Part shown: positions 31,228 through 43,900 of the stretch, piece by piece
Layout: each line of letters starts with the position of its first letter
Position numbering within the stretch: position 1 is the first letter of the stretch
Assembly: GCA_010094025.1 (NCBI GenBank)
Contig: ML991780.1
Location: forward strand, 1 to 64,000
Reading direction: 5' to 3'
DNA from: Viridothelium virens
Taxonomy: Eukaryota; Ascomycota; Dothideomycetes; Trypetheliales; Trypetheliaceae
DNA length: 64,000 nucleotides
The notes under the pieces: generated by a model
Told to the model about the DNA's origin: nothing
Seen by the model: only the letters and a program-made list of their open reading frames with translations
The model's database searches: none
Position numbers and translations under genes: made by a program

Positions 31228-32974
31228 CTACCAACCGTTTGGTACTCCGTTACGCTGGTTGTCATCAGGATGTCGAAGGCGTCCGTCCGGGTGAAGATTA
31301 GACGGAACGTACTTAACATTTGGTGTGTCATCATCGTCAGAAGCATCGTCGTCCTCTTCAGGATAGTACGCCTCCTCAGGGTAGTCATCATCAGGGGGAT
31401 AATCGTCGTAATAAGGATAGTTGTTATCTGCATAGTCGTCCTCTGGAGGATAGTAGTCGTCGTAATAATCATCATCATAATCATCATCATCAGGAGGGGA
31501 TTCGCCCTGAGGCGGTGGAGCGCGTGAACCAGCACCCTGAGGTTGTCTGTCATAGTAGGCATCATATGGCACCTCCTGATGATAGTCGGCTTGGTCTTGC
31601 GCGTAACCTTGGTCGTCGTAATACGGGTCATTCTCTGGCACATCGTTGTACCCTTGATCATACTGCTCTGCAGATTCCTGACTGTAAAGTGAGTGTGTTA
31701 GTATATATTGAAGTGAGCAGCCAAGAGGTTCGAGCAAGTAGTAGCTGAATTAGGACATACTCCATGCTGTTCGGTTTGACCGCGTAATAGATATCCTGCC
31801 CCATTCCCTGCAGTATTTGCAAGTTCCAGGCATTATGCAAGACCCATTGTCCTCCCTTCAAAGCCCACTGTCCTCCCTGCTTCGCATAATCAGCCGCACC
31901 CTTTCTTGGATCTCCGCCTTGAGGCATAGGCGTAGAATAAACGCCATCACGGTTTCCAGCCTTCTGTGCCTGGCGCCTAACTTCCGGAGGGACTTGCTCG
32001 GGCCTGTAGCGCGTCACGGGCGCTGGCTTCCCATTCCCGTAGTGTATTTGCCCGCTCTGGGGATTGTAGTAACCCTGACCACCTGTGCGCCCAAAGCCTT
32101 TCCCTGGGAACTGCTCTCGAGCGACAGTCTGAGGATAAGCCCGAGCCTGCCGACCCATCGCCTGAGCGTGTCCGGGATGCCGCATATCGACCTCAGCCCG
32201 GAGGGGCCCGCCTCCCTGTCTCGGCCTGTACATAGAAACCCCGCTTTGGGAATGGATGGGCCTCGAGGTGTCGAATCGACTGCGCACCTGTGAGTGGGGG
32301 CTTGGCATCTGCTGACCCTGCCGCAGCGGGGGTGACCGTCCGTGGCCTGGTGGAGGTGGTCGTCTCATCGGAGGACGCGCAGGTGGGCGAGGACGTGCAG
32401 CAGGCATTCGTCGTGGAGCGCTTCCACCCGGGGAACGCTTCGAGACCTGTCCCTTTCTCCTTGCCGAGTTCATTCTCGGTCTGATCTTCCTTGGTGCTCC
32501 GCCTCTTGGCTGGCCCCGTCTTCCTACGCCTAGGAGTCTGCCACAAGTACCCAAAAAGTCGAAATGACTCTTTAGAGCCCCGCTACCTCCTGTCCTCTTC
32601 GATAATCGCGACGTGTGAGTATTATTTGTACCATTGGTGTTGGCTTCGGCAAACTTAAGTGCACAATTACTGCTAGCCAGATCGCTGTTGGTGCGGCCAC
32701 CCCCGTTCGCGTCTTTAGAATTCTTACTGATATCGAAAAGGCATGGAGCTATGGAACCTTGCTCGAACGCTTGTGAAGCAGCATCGTTAGGGCAGAAAAA
32801 GACCAAGCCCGGGTCAAAATGTGGAGGGCGTATTGATGCATTGGCTCGAGCATTTCCCTGCTGCGGAGGGCTTCTGCGGAATAGGTGATGCCCGTCCGAC
32901 CAGGGCTCTTGTATTGTGGTTGAGTACCCGACACCGAGAAGGGAAAGAATGATAGTTACGTGAGATAGTCTCAT
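31228..32974 (-). CDS. Secreted charge-polarised protein, basic Pro-rich middle and Asp/Tyr-rich tail
   Basis: Two exons join in frame (31761-32974, 31228-31681), giving 555 residues. A signal peptide (MRLSHVTIILSLLGVGYS) is followed by a short Cys-containing segment with N-glycosylation sites and CGRLLG, then a basic Pro/Arg/Gly/Gln-rich region (residues about 150-330, for example RPRPPARPPMRRPPPPGHG), a conserved-looking helix (GGQWVLHNAWNLQILQGMGQ) and a tail of about 110 residues made mostly of Asp, Tyr, Pro and Glu (DDDDYDDDYYDDYY and similar). Dibasic KR sites (HLFRRS, SKRT, SKRS) could be Kex2 cleavage points. I do not recognise a family. The opposite charges of the two halves suggest self-association or binding of wall polymers or metals, which is inference. 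The Asp/Tyr codons form GAT/TAT triplet runs. Confidence 0.72.
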
Positions 32975-33689
32975 GACGATGATATTCGGACGGAGGGCTC
33001 AATTAGTGGAAATTTACATGGATAGAGGACCGGCTCTATGTGACGCTGAACATAGAAGGTAGCTGGAAGAAAAGACGATGGTCTCAGAAAGGCGATAAGA
33101 ATGATGTATAGAAATCTCTTCGAGACATGGCAGCTATTTTCGCATTGCGAGAACTAGATAATACATTTCGAATCTTACCTATCTGAAAGAACCTTTTTTC
33201 TACGTCACCTAGATTGGACCGATGCAGTACTCAATGGCAACTGCTTATGCTTATGGCTACAACGTCGACTTGTTGTGTCTCCTCATTGGTTCAGAAGGCT
33301 TCCATGTGCTGCTTGGCTGTTGAAACAAAGCGAGGTTGGTGTTGGGCGGCTTCGACAAGAGTGCGAGAAGCTGGCTGGAGCCAACACCGGATTGGGCTAG
33401 ATTACGATAGCGAAAAGTACAACGCTGACACGTAAGGCAAACCCTCCACACCGCGGCGAATAGCTGGTCGTACTTTTGCAACATTTTACAGAAAGAAGGG
33501 TATGGCAACCGGCCGTTCACAGTAAGGTGTTGTCGTCTGTTCTGTGCCCTCATCGTCCTCGGCTATATGTTTGCGGCGATCTCTATCAGAGTCCAACCTC
33601 CTACGCAAAAACGGTCATCATCCTCGTTGCCTCAAAGCAGCTGGCCTCAAGTCCTGCGGTAACCGGACCGAAAATCTGCAGAGCCAACC
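32975..33689. other. Divergent promoter region
   Basis: This lies between the starts of the secreted protein gene (-) and the 2EXR/F-box-like gene (+). Short ORFs at 33214-33435 and 33476-33712 have no recognisable content. No distinct motifs stand out. Confidence 0.45.
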
Positions 33690-34763
33690 ATGAGTCCCCC
33701 CGGGCTGCTTGATCTACCCCGAGAGATCAGGGACGAGATTTACCGCGAAATACTCTGCCCCCCTGACGGGATTCACCTCGGCGAATATGAATGGCCTCGT
33801 AGGACTGGACACTCGATGAGGCTAGCTCAGGTATCTGAACATGGTATGGAAGCGACGATGCAAAAATATAATCAGAAAGCAGACCTCCAGCGACCTCAAA
33901 AATTCCAGCCAGGTCAATATCTCAAGGGCCCTGTTTGGCATGGTTTTAAAGATGCAATGGATGACGATGACGGTAGCTCTTTGCTTGATGAGAACAACTC
34001 TGATGAGAGCTTTGAAGCAGAGCTGAATTCGATTCTGGAAGAATCAGTCCGTGCAGATGCCAAGTTCGCGCCGCATTCAAGGAAACCTAGATATGTCCAG
34101 TGCAATGGAGACAGCTACGCTACAGTGATAAACAGCGAGGTTGTCCCCACAGCGCGACAGACAATCCTCCGAACCAACCGTCAAATCTACCAGGAAGCCA
34201 AAGAAGTCCAGTTCCGACATAATGTCTGGACATTGAATCTATTTCCTGAAGACATCGTTCACTACCTCTGGAGATGGGGTCAACTGACGATTTTTATGCA
34301 GCACCTACGCTTCACTGATGAGCAGTTTCATGAACATGACTTTGACGCAGGTCGCCAAGCCTGGAAACTAATCTTCCGTCACTTAAGAAAGATGCACCTA
34401 AAATCCGTCACAGTCCCAGTTCCAACATCTAGAGATGACGATGCCTACAGCTTTTGGGACTATGATATGGACGAGGATTGGTTTTTCTCGGAGCCTCCCA
34501 AAGACGAGCTCTATGCCTGGGCGCCCGTTCGTGCACTTGCACGAGAGCTTCTGCTCGGGACATTCGATGCGCTGAGGCTCATCCATAGTTCTCAGTATCC
34601 TGTAGACAAAGATCCAAGGACCATGTCTAGCGTCGACAAGCTGGGCTATGTCTTACTGAATAACTTGCCCATAGAGGCTCGGGCGGATAGCTTCAATGTG
34701 GCATACGATCTGTGCAGACCAACTGAATATGGTGTTGTAGTCGCACTGACTAGAGTGGATTAA
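33690..34763 (+). CDS. 2EXR/F-box-like fungal protein, function unknown
   Basis: Intronless, 357 residues, ATG at 33690. It starts SPPGLLDLPREIRDEIYREIL, the N-terminal motif of a very large group of fungal proteins variously called F-box-like or 2EXR. About 150 residues later comes the matching second signature, ILRTNRQIYQEAKEVQFRHNVW, which in these proteins ends the first structural unit. The centre is acidic (DDDDGSSLLDENNSDES). Members of this group are numerous in Pezizomycotina and mostly without assigned roles. The pair of signatures makes the gene call secure, the function not. Confidence 0.8.
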   Translation: MSPPGLLDLPREIRDEIYREILCPPDGIHLGEYEWPRRTGHSMRLAQVSEHGMEATMQKYNQKADLQRPQKFQPGQYLKGPVWHGFKDAMDDDDGSSLLDENNSDESFEAELNSILEESVRADAKFAPHSRKPRYVQCNGDSYATVINSEVVPTARQTILRTNRQIYQEAKEVQFRHNVWTLNLFPEDIVHYLWRWGQLTIFMQHLRFTDEQFHEHDFDAGRQAWKLIFRHLRKMHLKSVTVPVPTSRDDDAYSFWDYDMDEDWFFSEPPKDELYAWAPVRALARELLLGTFDALRLIHSSQYPVDKDPRTMSSVDKLGYVLLNNLPIEARADSFNVAYDLCRPTEYGVVVALTRVD

Positions 34764-35884
34764 AATTCGGTGCTGACCGACTAACTTTTAAGCTCAATGT
34801 TGATGAGATAGACTACCTACCTTCTCCGAAGAATCATACCAAGAAGCTCTGAGAATGAACGATGCATACGATTGTCGTGGGCAGAGCTCTCAACCCAATG
34901 AGTGCAGCAGCAACTACCATCATTCAAAGCCAACTCAACGCGCTCGACAGTAGCATTCATCAAAAAGGTCATGATAGCATTACACTACCATACATTGCCT
35001 CGCCTGGCCCATCCCATTTCTTTGTCCTCTTCCCACCTCCGCAACACCCTGACAGCCTACTGGTCCAAAAGACTTCACCACTGTGCCCATGTGCCCATGT
35101 GTTGGCGTCCACTTCCCACGAACACCAAGACAAGCTAGCTAACAATGCTCACTACAAATCTTCGATTGACTTCGCAGCTAGAGGTGATAAGCTAAAGTCT
35201 GTAGTCACTTGTACAGTAGTAAACAGGTAAGCAATTACAACAGTTCAATCCCTCAAGTGATCCTTCATGCTCCTGTCCCATCCACGCCATGTGCTCTCTT
35301 CCGCTCACTTTCATCATACTCACGGATACGCTGGTGCTCCATAAGGCATGTAGGCAGACCGTTTCAGTCATCCAGTCATAGACCAAAGACGCCCATAACC
35401 CGGCACCGGAAAAAAAAAGCAGCGACTCCATCCCTTAACGCCCTTGCCCTGAAGAACATCTCCCATTAGACGCCAGTCCAGAGCTGATAGCCAGTGTTTT
35501 TGTCGTGATGGTGCGAAGCCATGAGCGGCGTAAGCCATAATGTAACGAGCGCTAGAAGCAAATAACTATTTTTGTTGTGATCTTTCTTCTTTGTTTTGTG
35601 ATTGTCGAGGCAAGGCTTGTGGGCGTAGTTTTTGCAATGTTACATTGCTGATGAAGCCCCGAAGAGTTCGATAAGATGCAGCATCCCCAAAGCACTGTCA
35701 GATCGTACAAATCGTACAGGTCGGCTGTTGAATAAGAAGATGTGGAATAGGAGGGGAGTCCTTCTTGTCCAAGACAAAGCGTGCTGGAAAAGTAAGCCGA
35801 AGAGGTATCCAGAGCATAATTCGTCGAATATGCTCTTTACTCTACCGAGTACCGATTCCCGATGAATCCATCTCTTGGCCTATC
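34764..35884. other. Convergent 3' flanks
   Basis: This 1.1-kb stretch lies between the 2EXR-like gene (+) and WEE1 (-). ORFs at 34862-35230, 35209-35469 and 35632-35865 have no family content. A small direct repeat (GTGCCCAT twice at about 35085-35100) is present. Confidence 0.45.
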
Positions 35885-38800
35885 CTAAGCATCCAGCATA
35901 TCAATGTCTCCCCCTCCCTCGCTTCCTAAAACGTTGTCCTCGGGTCCCCAGATGCCCTCATACACTGTGGCGCCCGCCCGCCTTCGTCTCTCAACCCACA
36001 TGACACCGCCGCAATCAAGTATTTCGTCAACGATAGGACGTTGTCTCGGGTCAGGGCAGATCATCCACTGAACCACATTCTCCAGCGCCTGCGGATCATC
36101 TCGGTCTACCATAAAGTTCGGAGGATCAACACGGGCCTCTGATTTAGCTGGCTTAGATGCCACCGCCTTGAGAAAACCTAGATCATCCTCACCCATATCC
36201 GAACCAAGCAGTGTGTCGTTCGAGGTGTTCGCAAAGAACGGGTTTGAGATCGGCTCGCCAGACTCGTCTCGCTGCAGACTACTGTTGGAGCTGTGCGTTA
36301 AACTCGGTACATCGCTGATGTCACCGCTACGTAGTCGTTGCCAGCTGGTGCCATTGTCCGGAAGCACGCAATTTGCAGCAATCTCGAGGAGGATCATACC
36401 AAGGGCAAAGATGTCGGCGGGCTTGTCGAATTGGCCGCAGAGGACTTCCGGGCCAATATACTCTCGATCTCCTTCGCCTTCGATGTCTGAGGGAGCGGGC
36501 CAGTAAGAGGCCATACCGAAGTCACCAATCTTCAGGACACCTTCCCAGTCGATGAGAATGTTGGCGGGCTTGAGATCCAAGTGTATGAAACCATTGCTAT
36601 GGATATATTTTAGGCCCTTTTCCAATGTCAGTGCGATATTCAGATGAACGTGTGGCTTGACTTACTTGAGAAAGCTCCAGAAGGATCTTCCAGATTCTGA
36701 AGTCATCCAAGCGGCCTTTGAAACCCGTTTGATTGAGGAAGTCTCGGAGGTTGCCATTTTCGCAGAATTCAGTTTGCATATAGAGATGGCCCTTTGATTC
36801 CCATGAATCGAATAAGTCAACAATGTGCTCGTGTCCTCGCAATGCCTTCAAGATCTCAACTTCACGCAGCTTCCGTTCTCGATCCCTCGGGCCAATGTAA
36901 GGCTTTTTGGTCTTCTTAATAGCCCACACATTTCCCACAGGACGACTTTGGCCTTGGAGGCTTTCGACGGTAGCCTCAAGTGGGTTTTCAACTCGATAGA
37001 CTTCGGAAAACTCCCCTACCCCGTAAACGGTGAATTTGCCGAAACGAGACGTGATACTCGTATCAACGTCGTTCTTGTATGGTGGAGGAAGAACGCTTTG
37101 GCCAAAACTGAAGCTGAACGGCTGGTCACGAGTCGTTGTTGGCGTCGCTGGGGGAAAGCTTGAGACTCTTCTGTTGCCGGTAGATGTCGCGAGTAGGTTT
37201 TGGCGATCTTCAGCAGAAATGGATAGTGTACTTGGGTCAGGTGGGGTGAAACTGTGTGAGGGAGTATGAGGAGAAGATCGTCCGGTGAAAGCAGGTGGGC
37301 TTGAGCTTTCCAAGTTTAACTGGGCAGGGACCTCTGTGGGCTCAGGCGCAATGAAGGTGTCTGTTCCTAGTGATGTCCTTCTCCCGAAGAGGCTACTTCT
37401 CAAGCTATTTGATTTGCCTTTGGACTGTGGCCTCCCAATGCCGGAGGATCCCTTTGTTGGAGTTGGTGGAAGCTCATCCGCGCTAGATTGACTATCAATC
37501 TGAGCAACCGTGTTCTGGGAGGCTTCTTCACCTTCATTGCTCAGAAAACTCGCACGGCGCGACAGCTCAGGTCGAGCGCGCGAACCAAAAATTGACACGC
37601 CTTTTCCAAATGCCTCCGGCGATACCTTGGTGGGGTGAGGACTAAAAGGCGTCGAAGGAGTACCGAAAGAATGCCTAGGCTTTGTCGACTTCCCTAAACC
37701 GTTGGCAGGAGCTGGCGTGGCATTCAATGCCGGGAAGCTGAACTTTTTAGAGGGTGTATCAGGCATGGCAGGGTTTGCATAGAAGCCACCATCGGGTCCA
37801 TCAATGTTACGGTTACGCTTAGATATGAGTCCAGTGGACATGAATGCTTGAGGTAGAGGCTTGGCACGTCTGTAGTCCGGAGTTGCAAAAGAATCACCAG
37901 AGGATGTCTCACCAGAGGGCACTCGTTGAAAAAGTGCACTGACGCCTTGCGGCCGTGTGGCCCCAATCGGGAGCGATTTGGAAAAGCTCCCTGAAGCTTT
38001 GGATTGGGCCGGTGGAACGTGAGCTACGTGAGTCGGAGAGTCGTCCGGCATGCTCGATGTCGAAGACGATGGAGTCAATGCTTTTGAGAGTGGATGTGGC
38101 CGCGAGTCAACAAGGCCCCCTCGGAGATGTGGCTGTCGGTTTGGAGAGAGAAATGAAGCAGCCTCATTAGCCTGAGGCCGCCGGAAAGGGGAGTCGTCAT
38201 CATTGGCTTTGAAAGCGAGTGCACTGTCCAAAGACATTCGATTCCTGCTCTTGAACAGGTTGGGTGGCTCGACAGGCTCCGCGTCTTGAAATAATTTAGA
38301 GCGGCTAATGTTACCGCCGTATCTCTGCTGTAGGGTTGACTTTCGCAGTGAGTTGGCCTTCCTTGGAGATGCACGACTGACTTGCGGCGTTGCTGCAGAA
38401 GCGGAGAAGAAGGATTCAGAAGTATTGTCCCGCGATTGAGGCCCGCTCTCGGGATTTGTGAAACCAGCAGACTCTGCATAATCAAAGATATTGAAATCAT
38501 TTCCAAAGCTTGCTCCATGCAAGCTTCTACGCTTTGCCCGTGGGCTACCAAATGTGGCCTGTTCCAAATTCATGACACCGTCACTACGCTTGAGAGGACT
38601 CGACCTGGCGGGAGGTGAGTGCCGCAATTTGGAAACGCCTTCGCCTTTGGCCTTGAGAGAATCGAAATGTATTGGTTCATCGTCCAGTTGGAATCGTGTG
38701 CCAGACATGGCGCGATCGCTTGGAGAAGTGTTGCCGTCAAGTCCAAAAAGTTTGTTTTCCTCTCCAGAAGCAAGTTTTGCTGGCACTTGATTTGCATTCG

Positions 38801-39230
38801 CTTGATTCGTGTTGTCACTCAAAGCGCGTCTCATCGGACTCATTGGTGATTGTCTTCGCGAGGACAACGAAGAAGTCCTGACTGGAGCCGTTCTTCGAAT
38901 CGAGAATTTCGTCTTCCTGCTGCTCCCAGGCACCGTCGCAATAGCTGGAGTCGTGAATGGTGCGTTTGCAGGCGTCTGTGATGCGCTGGTCGGAGCGAAG
39001 CAAACCTTGGACAAGCTCGAAGGCGACAAAGGCGACTGTGGCGATGCCGGGCCGGAGCGCGTGTTGTACGCATTTGATGGGCGAATCGGTGATGGCTTGG
39101 AAGGTGAACGTGATAGTGAGCGCCGAAGCTGTCTGATACTCGGAAACTCGCCGCCGTGCATGTGTGCATGCTTTGGCGATAATAGATGCAAGCTACCGCC
39201 GGCTCGGTGTGGAGAATATTCGAGTTCCAT
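35885..39230 (-). CDS. WEE1: Mitosis inhibitor kinase Wee1/Swe1 (AnkA)
   Basis: Two exons join in frame (36666-39230, 35885-36616), giving 1098 residues. The open frame continues seven codons upstream to a TTG, but the first ATG is at 39230 (MELEYSPHR). A long Ser/Pro-rich regulatory half with many SP sites precedes the kinase domain, which begins about residue 735. The kinase parts are VYGVGEFSEVYRV (glycine loop), VWAIKKTKK (Lys), LREVEILKAL, then FIHLDLKPANI (catalytic loop in the Wee1 form), IGDFGMAS and the late segment DIFALGMILLEIAANCVLPDNG-W, all Wee1-specific. It phosphorylates Cdk1 on Tyr15, delaying mitosis until size or DNA conditions are met. The opposing phosphatase Cdc25 is in the same window. 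A MluI-type ACGCGT lies at 39882-39887 upstream. Confidence 0.95.
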
Positions 39231-40925
39231 AATCACGCGATTTCCATTCAAAGCACCTAGGTGGTTTTGGTTCAGGATAGAGACACGCGCGAAGATCGAG
39301 CAAGTAAGTCAAAGACCGGAACCGTCGGACAGATGCCAATTTCCCTGGAGACGTTGGATCGATTGCGCAAATACAGGCCTCGATAACGATAAGCGGCGTG
39401 ATCTTATCGAACAGCAGTTAGAATGCTTAGGAATGCTGGTCAAGACAGCTGACGACGTCAAGTTTCTTCCAATTCACTGACTGGCACCTTGGACATAGGC
39501 AGATATCGTCCGCGCCATTCACAACGACAAGACAGATGGATTGTAGGGCTTCCGGATAAGAGACGGTGGAGTTAATTTTCGTAGGGCTGTTGACCGAGGT
39601 GACTGTTGTTTGTTGTTGCCTATTCGTTTAGTGGTGGACGGACAAGCCAAGGTGGCGAAAGGAATGCCGCCGAGGGTAAACAATGCGCGACCGCGTAGCT
39701 AGCTGCGGTTCTCTCCCCCAGCCCCGAATATATATCGGTTGAGATGACACGCTGGACCTGGAGAGAGTAGCGAGACAGCAGGAAGGAAGCGCCGGACGGC
39801 GAGCTTTGGAGAGGTTGAAGCGCAGGAAGGAGAAAAAGTTGGAAGGCGTCAAGGGCTGGATGGAGAAAGTGCGTTGAGGGGACGCGTGCTACGGCGCTGC
39901 GGGTCGGCCAGGGTCGGTGATGAGCCCGTGATTGGCCGATCCGCACTGGGCAGCCGCAATCAAAACAAGCTGTCAGAGAACCACCGGGCGCAAGTAATGC
40001 AGGGTCCCAAAGCCAGCAATGAGTTAGAATCAAGAACAGAGATGAAACGCACGAGCTCGATCATGGCCCTTGGAAGGGTCCCCTCAACGGTTCATGCCAA
40101 GTTCTAATGCCCATCTACCTGAGTTCCTCTTCAGCTTCCTGTTTGCCACTTTGTTTATTTACATCCAACTACGGAGTAATTAGTAACTGGGTCATCACTG
40201 ATCGCTGAGTTGTCTGCTGATTACGTGCCCTCGAGGACGATCATTCCAGTCCATACTCAAGATGGTAACTGCAAGGAAGCCCTCCATCTTCTTCATTAAA
40301 CGTGGCGGGGTGATGGAAGTCCCTGAGTTTATGAAGATGCCATGGATGGTGCCAAGGTTCCGTGCTCCCTGAGTCCCTGGACAGCTGCCCAATTGGCCAT
40401 GAATACTTATCAACGATGATGCCTGTGCAACTTCTACCGGACTACGCATGCCGCCAATGAGCCCAGGGCGTGCGGACGGTATCCATCAATGATCTGCATA
40501 GCCCTCCCTCACGCAATCTGGGGACAGACAAGCATCGGTGCAGCGATGAAGAGGGAGATTGAATGATGGCCTAGCCAGTAATGGAAGCCCCCAAGATGAT
40601 CAGTATGTCGTATGACGTCCTGAGACTGCACCATTGCTGGAAGAGTGCTTCCAGCACTACAGTCCACGATCGTTGACTTTCGGCTCGCTCATCGATCGAT
40701 TCTTCATTGTTTGCACATCAACAAAGCAGAATGCGCCAGAACCGCGCCATCAGGTGACTTGCGCAGGGATAAAAGCTGGAACCCACGGAGCCATCGCGCC
40801 GACCCCAGATTTACATATCCAGGAAAGCCAGATCTTGGTACCACCACAGTGACCACTGGGTGCTGTTGTCATTACACCCTACGAAACGTAACAATGCATG
40901 GTGCCTCCCCAGCCCGAGAGTCGGC
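39231..40925. other. Divergent promoter region between WEE1 and the BRE4-like gene
   Basis: This 1.7-kb region lies between two gene starts. ACGCGT (39882-39887) is 652 bases before the WEE1 ATG and matches the MluI cell-cycle box recognised by MBF. ORFs at 39620-40033 (-), 39874-40107 (+) and 40634-40852 (+) have no recognisable content and probably fall in leaders or promoter. Confidence 0.5.
39882..39887. promoter_or_regulatory. MluI-type box upstream of WEE1
   Basis: ACGCGT lies 652 bases before the WEE1 ATG, within the shared WEE1/BRE4-like promoter region. It matches the MBF core, but distance and single occurrence leave it uncertain. Confidence 0.35.
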
Positions 40926-43900
40926 ATGTCGAGTGCGCCGGTGTCTGGTGGCGGACATGAACCCGTCAGAGAAGAGACGGGAGCTCAGGACGAGTCTTCT
41001 CCAACCGCTCGTCGTTTTCTAAGGGCAGACGTACGCTTGGCCTCAGTCTTTGCTATGATATTGCTTATCTTAGACTTGTAGTTACGGCCTGCGACCTTGA
41101 TCCTCCCCCGCACAGGCGAGCGGGTAAAACGCAAATTTACTTTGAGAACTCCCGGCCTGCTCAACGGTACAGACGAAGACGGCGACGAAAGGGATCCGTT
41201 GCTTGGACGGCGAAACTCCATATTTGATGATGGCGGCTTCGTGGAGCGTATGTACACGCGCGTCAAAGAGAAGGCAGACCAAAGCTATGAATTCATGACG
41301 TCCAAGACGGGTATTGGAATATTCAAGTGCTCCATCGCGTACTTGCTTGGAAGCATGGCCACCTTTGTGCCAGTCATTGCTGCTTTCTTAGGCAAGAATG
41401 ACGGGAAGCATATGGTTGCAACAGTGACCGTGTATTTTCATCCGGCGCGATCCGCCGGGAGCATGCACCGAGCAACGCTTCTAGCGCTTGTGGCATTCGC
41501 CTACGCTGCTTTCATCTCGTTCACCAGCATGGGAGTATCAGTATTCTTCGACGATCAACACCTACTTATACTGGGTCACGCGGTTGTGCTCATTCTCTTT
41601 TGTGGTGGTGGGCTTGGTTTTGTAGGTTGGTTAAAACAGAGGCTCGGTGATCCCCTTGTTAATGTTGCCTGCTCTTTGACCTCCTTATCAATCATTACCG
41701 TTTTGACAAAAGAAGGCGCCGTCCAGACTGCAAGATTCTCATATGGGAAAGTCTCTCAAGTGCTGAAGATGGTCGTAATGGGCATTATTGCTACAACCGC
41801 CGTCAGTCTCATCATCAAACCAATTCGGGCTCGAGAAGAACTTCGGAAGGGCTTGATCAAGACTACCGACTCGTTGGGGCAAATGCTGATCGCGATAACA
41901 AAGGCATTCTTGACTGGGTCGGATTATGAATTAGGGCATCCTGTGCTTCGAGAAGCCGCAGATAAACACAAATCTCTTCTCAATGCGCTTCCCGATCAAC
42001 TACATCAGGCAAAATACGAACACTACGTTTTGGGTACTGAAAATGAATATCACATTGAAGCAAAACTCGTGAAGTGCATGCAAAAGCTAGCTCACAATAT
42101 CGGAGCTTTGCGCGGAGCAGCCACTATACAGTTCAAGCTTGTTGCGTCATTTCTCGAGACGAAACTCTCCACACCAGCAAGGTCAGCGACCAGTCTCACA
42201 AACTTCAAGGGCTCAGTTACGTCTCCCGATTCTCTTGGATCCGAGGAGCCCAGGGGCATATTGGCGTCCATCAATGAGACCCCAGAGGAGCACAGTGATA
42301 CAGATGAGGCTTGCAACGTTACTGGTAACTTTCACCACTCACAATTAGCGATCGAGACGGCTTCAAGTCCTTCACAGATGTTCTCAATGTTCATTGCTCA
42401 CCTTGGGCCGCCTATGAAATCTTTGGCATATACACTGAAACAGATTTTGGATGAGCTACCCTTTAGCGAAGACGATGATGAGATTGATATCAATGTCAAC
42501 TTCAGGTCTAGCCTTTCTGACGCCATCGACTTATTCCGACGAGCTCGAAAGCAGGGCCTGGAGCTCGTCTATAAAAATAGAGAACTCCATCGCACAAGGT
42601 CAATGGATTTAGCGGCTGGTTACGAAGAGGTTGCAGCAAGCTGCGGGTACTTCAGCTCTTCTTTGGAGGATTTTGCAGAAGATATGCTCAACTACCTCGA
42701 CATCCTCGAGGAACTCAAACTTGAGACAGAAAAGAGCCCCCGCTCGAGATCTTGGAGGTGGCTCTATTTCTGGCGACGACTGGAGCGATTTCAAGAAGAA
42801 GACAATTTCGCGACAGGTGCAGGCGGCGCGGATATTTCACACGACGAGCAGCCCGCTCATCTACCTGGCATCGTCCCAACCGGATGGGACTCCCATCAAC
42901 ATCGGCGATATACCTACAAAGTCTGGAGAGCTTTCAGTTTTTTCCGTCGCGACGATATCAAATTCGCTGTTAAAGTCGGCGCTGGCGCTGCCGTCTATGC
43001 ACTTCCTTCCTTTGTACCCGCTTGGCAGCCATTTTACTCGCACTGGCGTGGTGAATGGGGCCTGTTATCTTATATGCTAGTTTGTTCTATGACAATCGGA
43101 GCTTCCAATACTACAGGCTGGCAACGTTTCCTTGGAACTTGCATTGGTGCTGTGTGCGCCATTGTCTCGTGGTTTGCGTCAAATGCCAATCCTTTTGCCC
43201 TTGCATTCTTTGGTTGGCTTGTGTCATTGGGGTGTTTCTATCTCATTATTGCTCGAGGTAAAGGTCCTATGGGCCGTTTTATCCTCCTCACTTACAATCT
43301 CTCGGCTCTCTATGCATACTCGCTGTCCGTGAAAGATGACGATCATGACGATGACGAAGGAGGGACAAATCCAGAGATCTGGCAAATTGTCCCGCATCGA
43401 GTCATGGCCGTGATGACGGGGTGCATTTGGGGTATAATCGTGACTCGCCTTATCTGGCCCATTTCTGCTCGGCAAAAACTCAAAGACGGCCTTGCTCTTC
43501 TTTGGCTTCGCATGGGTCTCATCTGGCGCCGCGATCCCCTTTCGATGATCCTTGACGGCGCGCCGAATTCCCTTTATATGGACATCCGTGAAGAGTTCGA
43601 ATTGCATCGATTTCTGGAATATCTCGAGAGTCTACGGAAAAGCGCGGCAAGCGAGTTTGAGCTGCGTGGACCATTCCCTGAGAAAGAGATAAAGCGCGTT
43701 TTGGAAACTACTGGTGGAATGTTGGATGCGTTCCACGCAATGAACGTTGTCATCATGAAGGATCTCAAAGCGAGCCCGGGGGAATCCGAAGTCTTGCGGT
43801 GGACGAGGGAGGAGAGAAATCAGCTGAGTTCACGCATCTCGCATCTATTTTCTGGTAGGCCACTCCCGCTCGCATCCATAATCGCTCCATTTCTGTTTGT

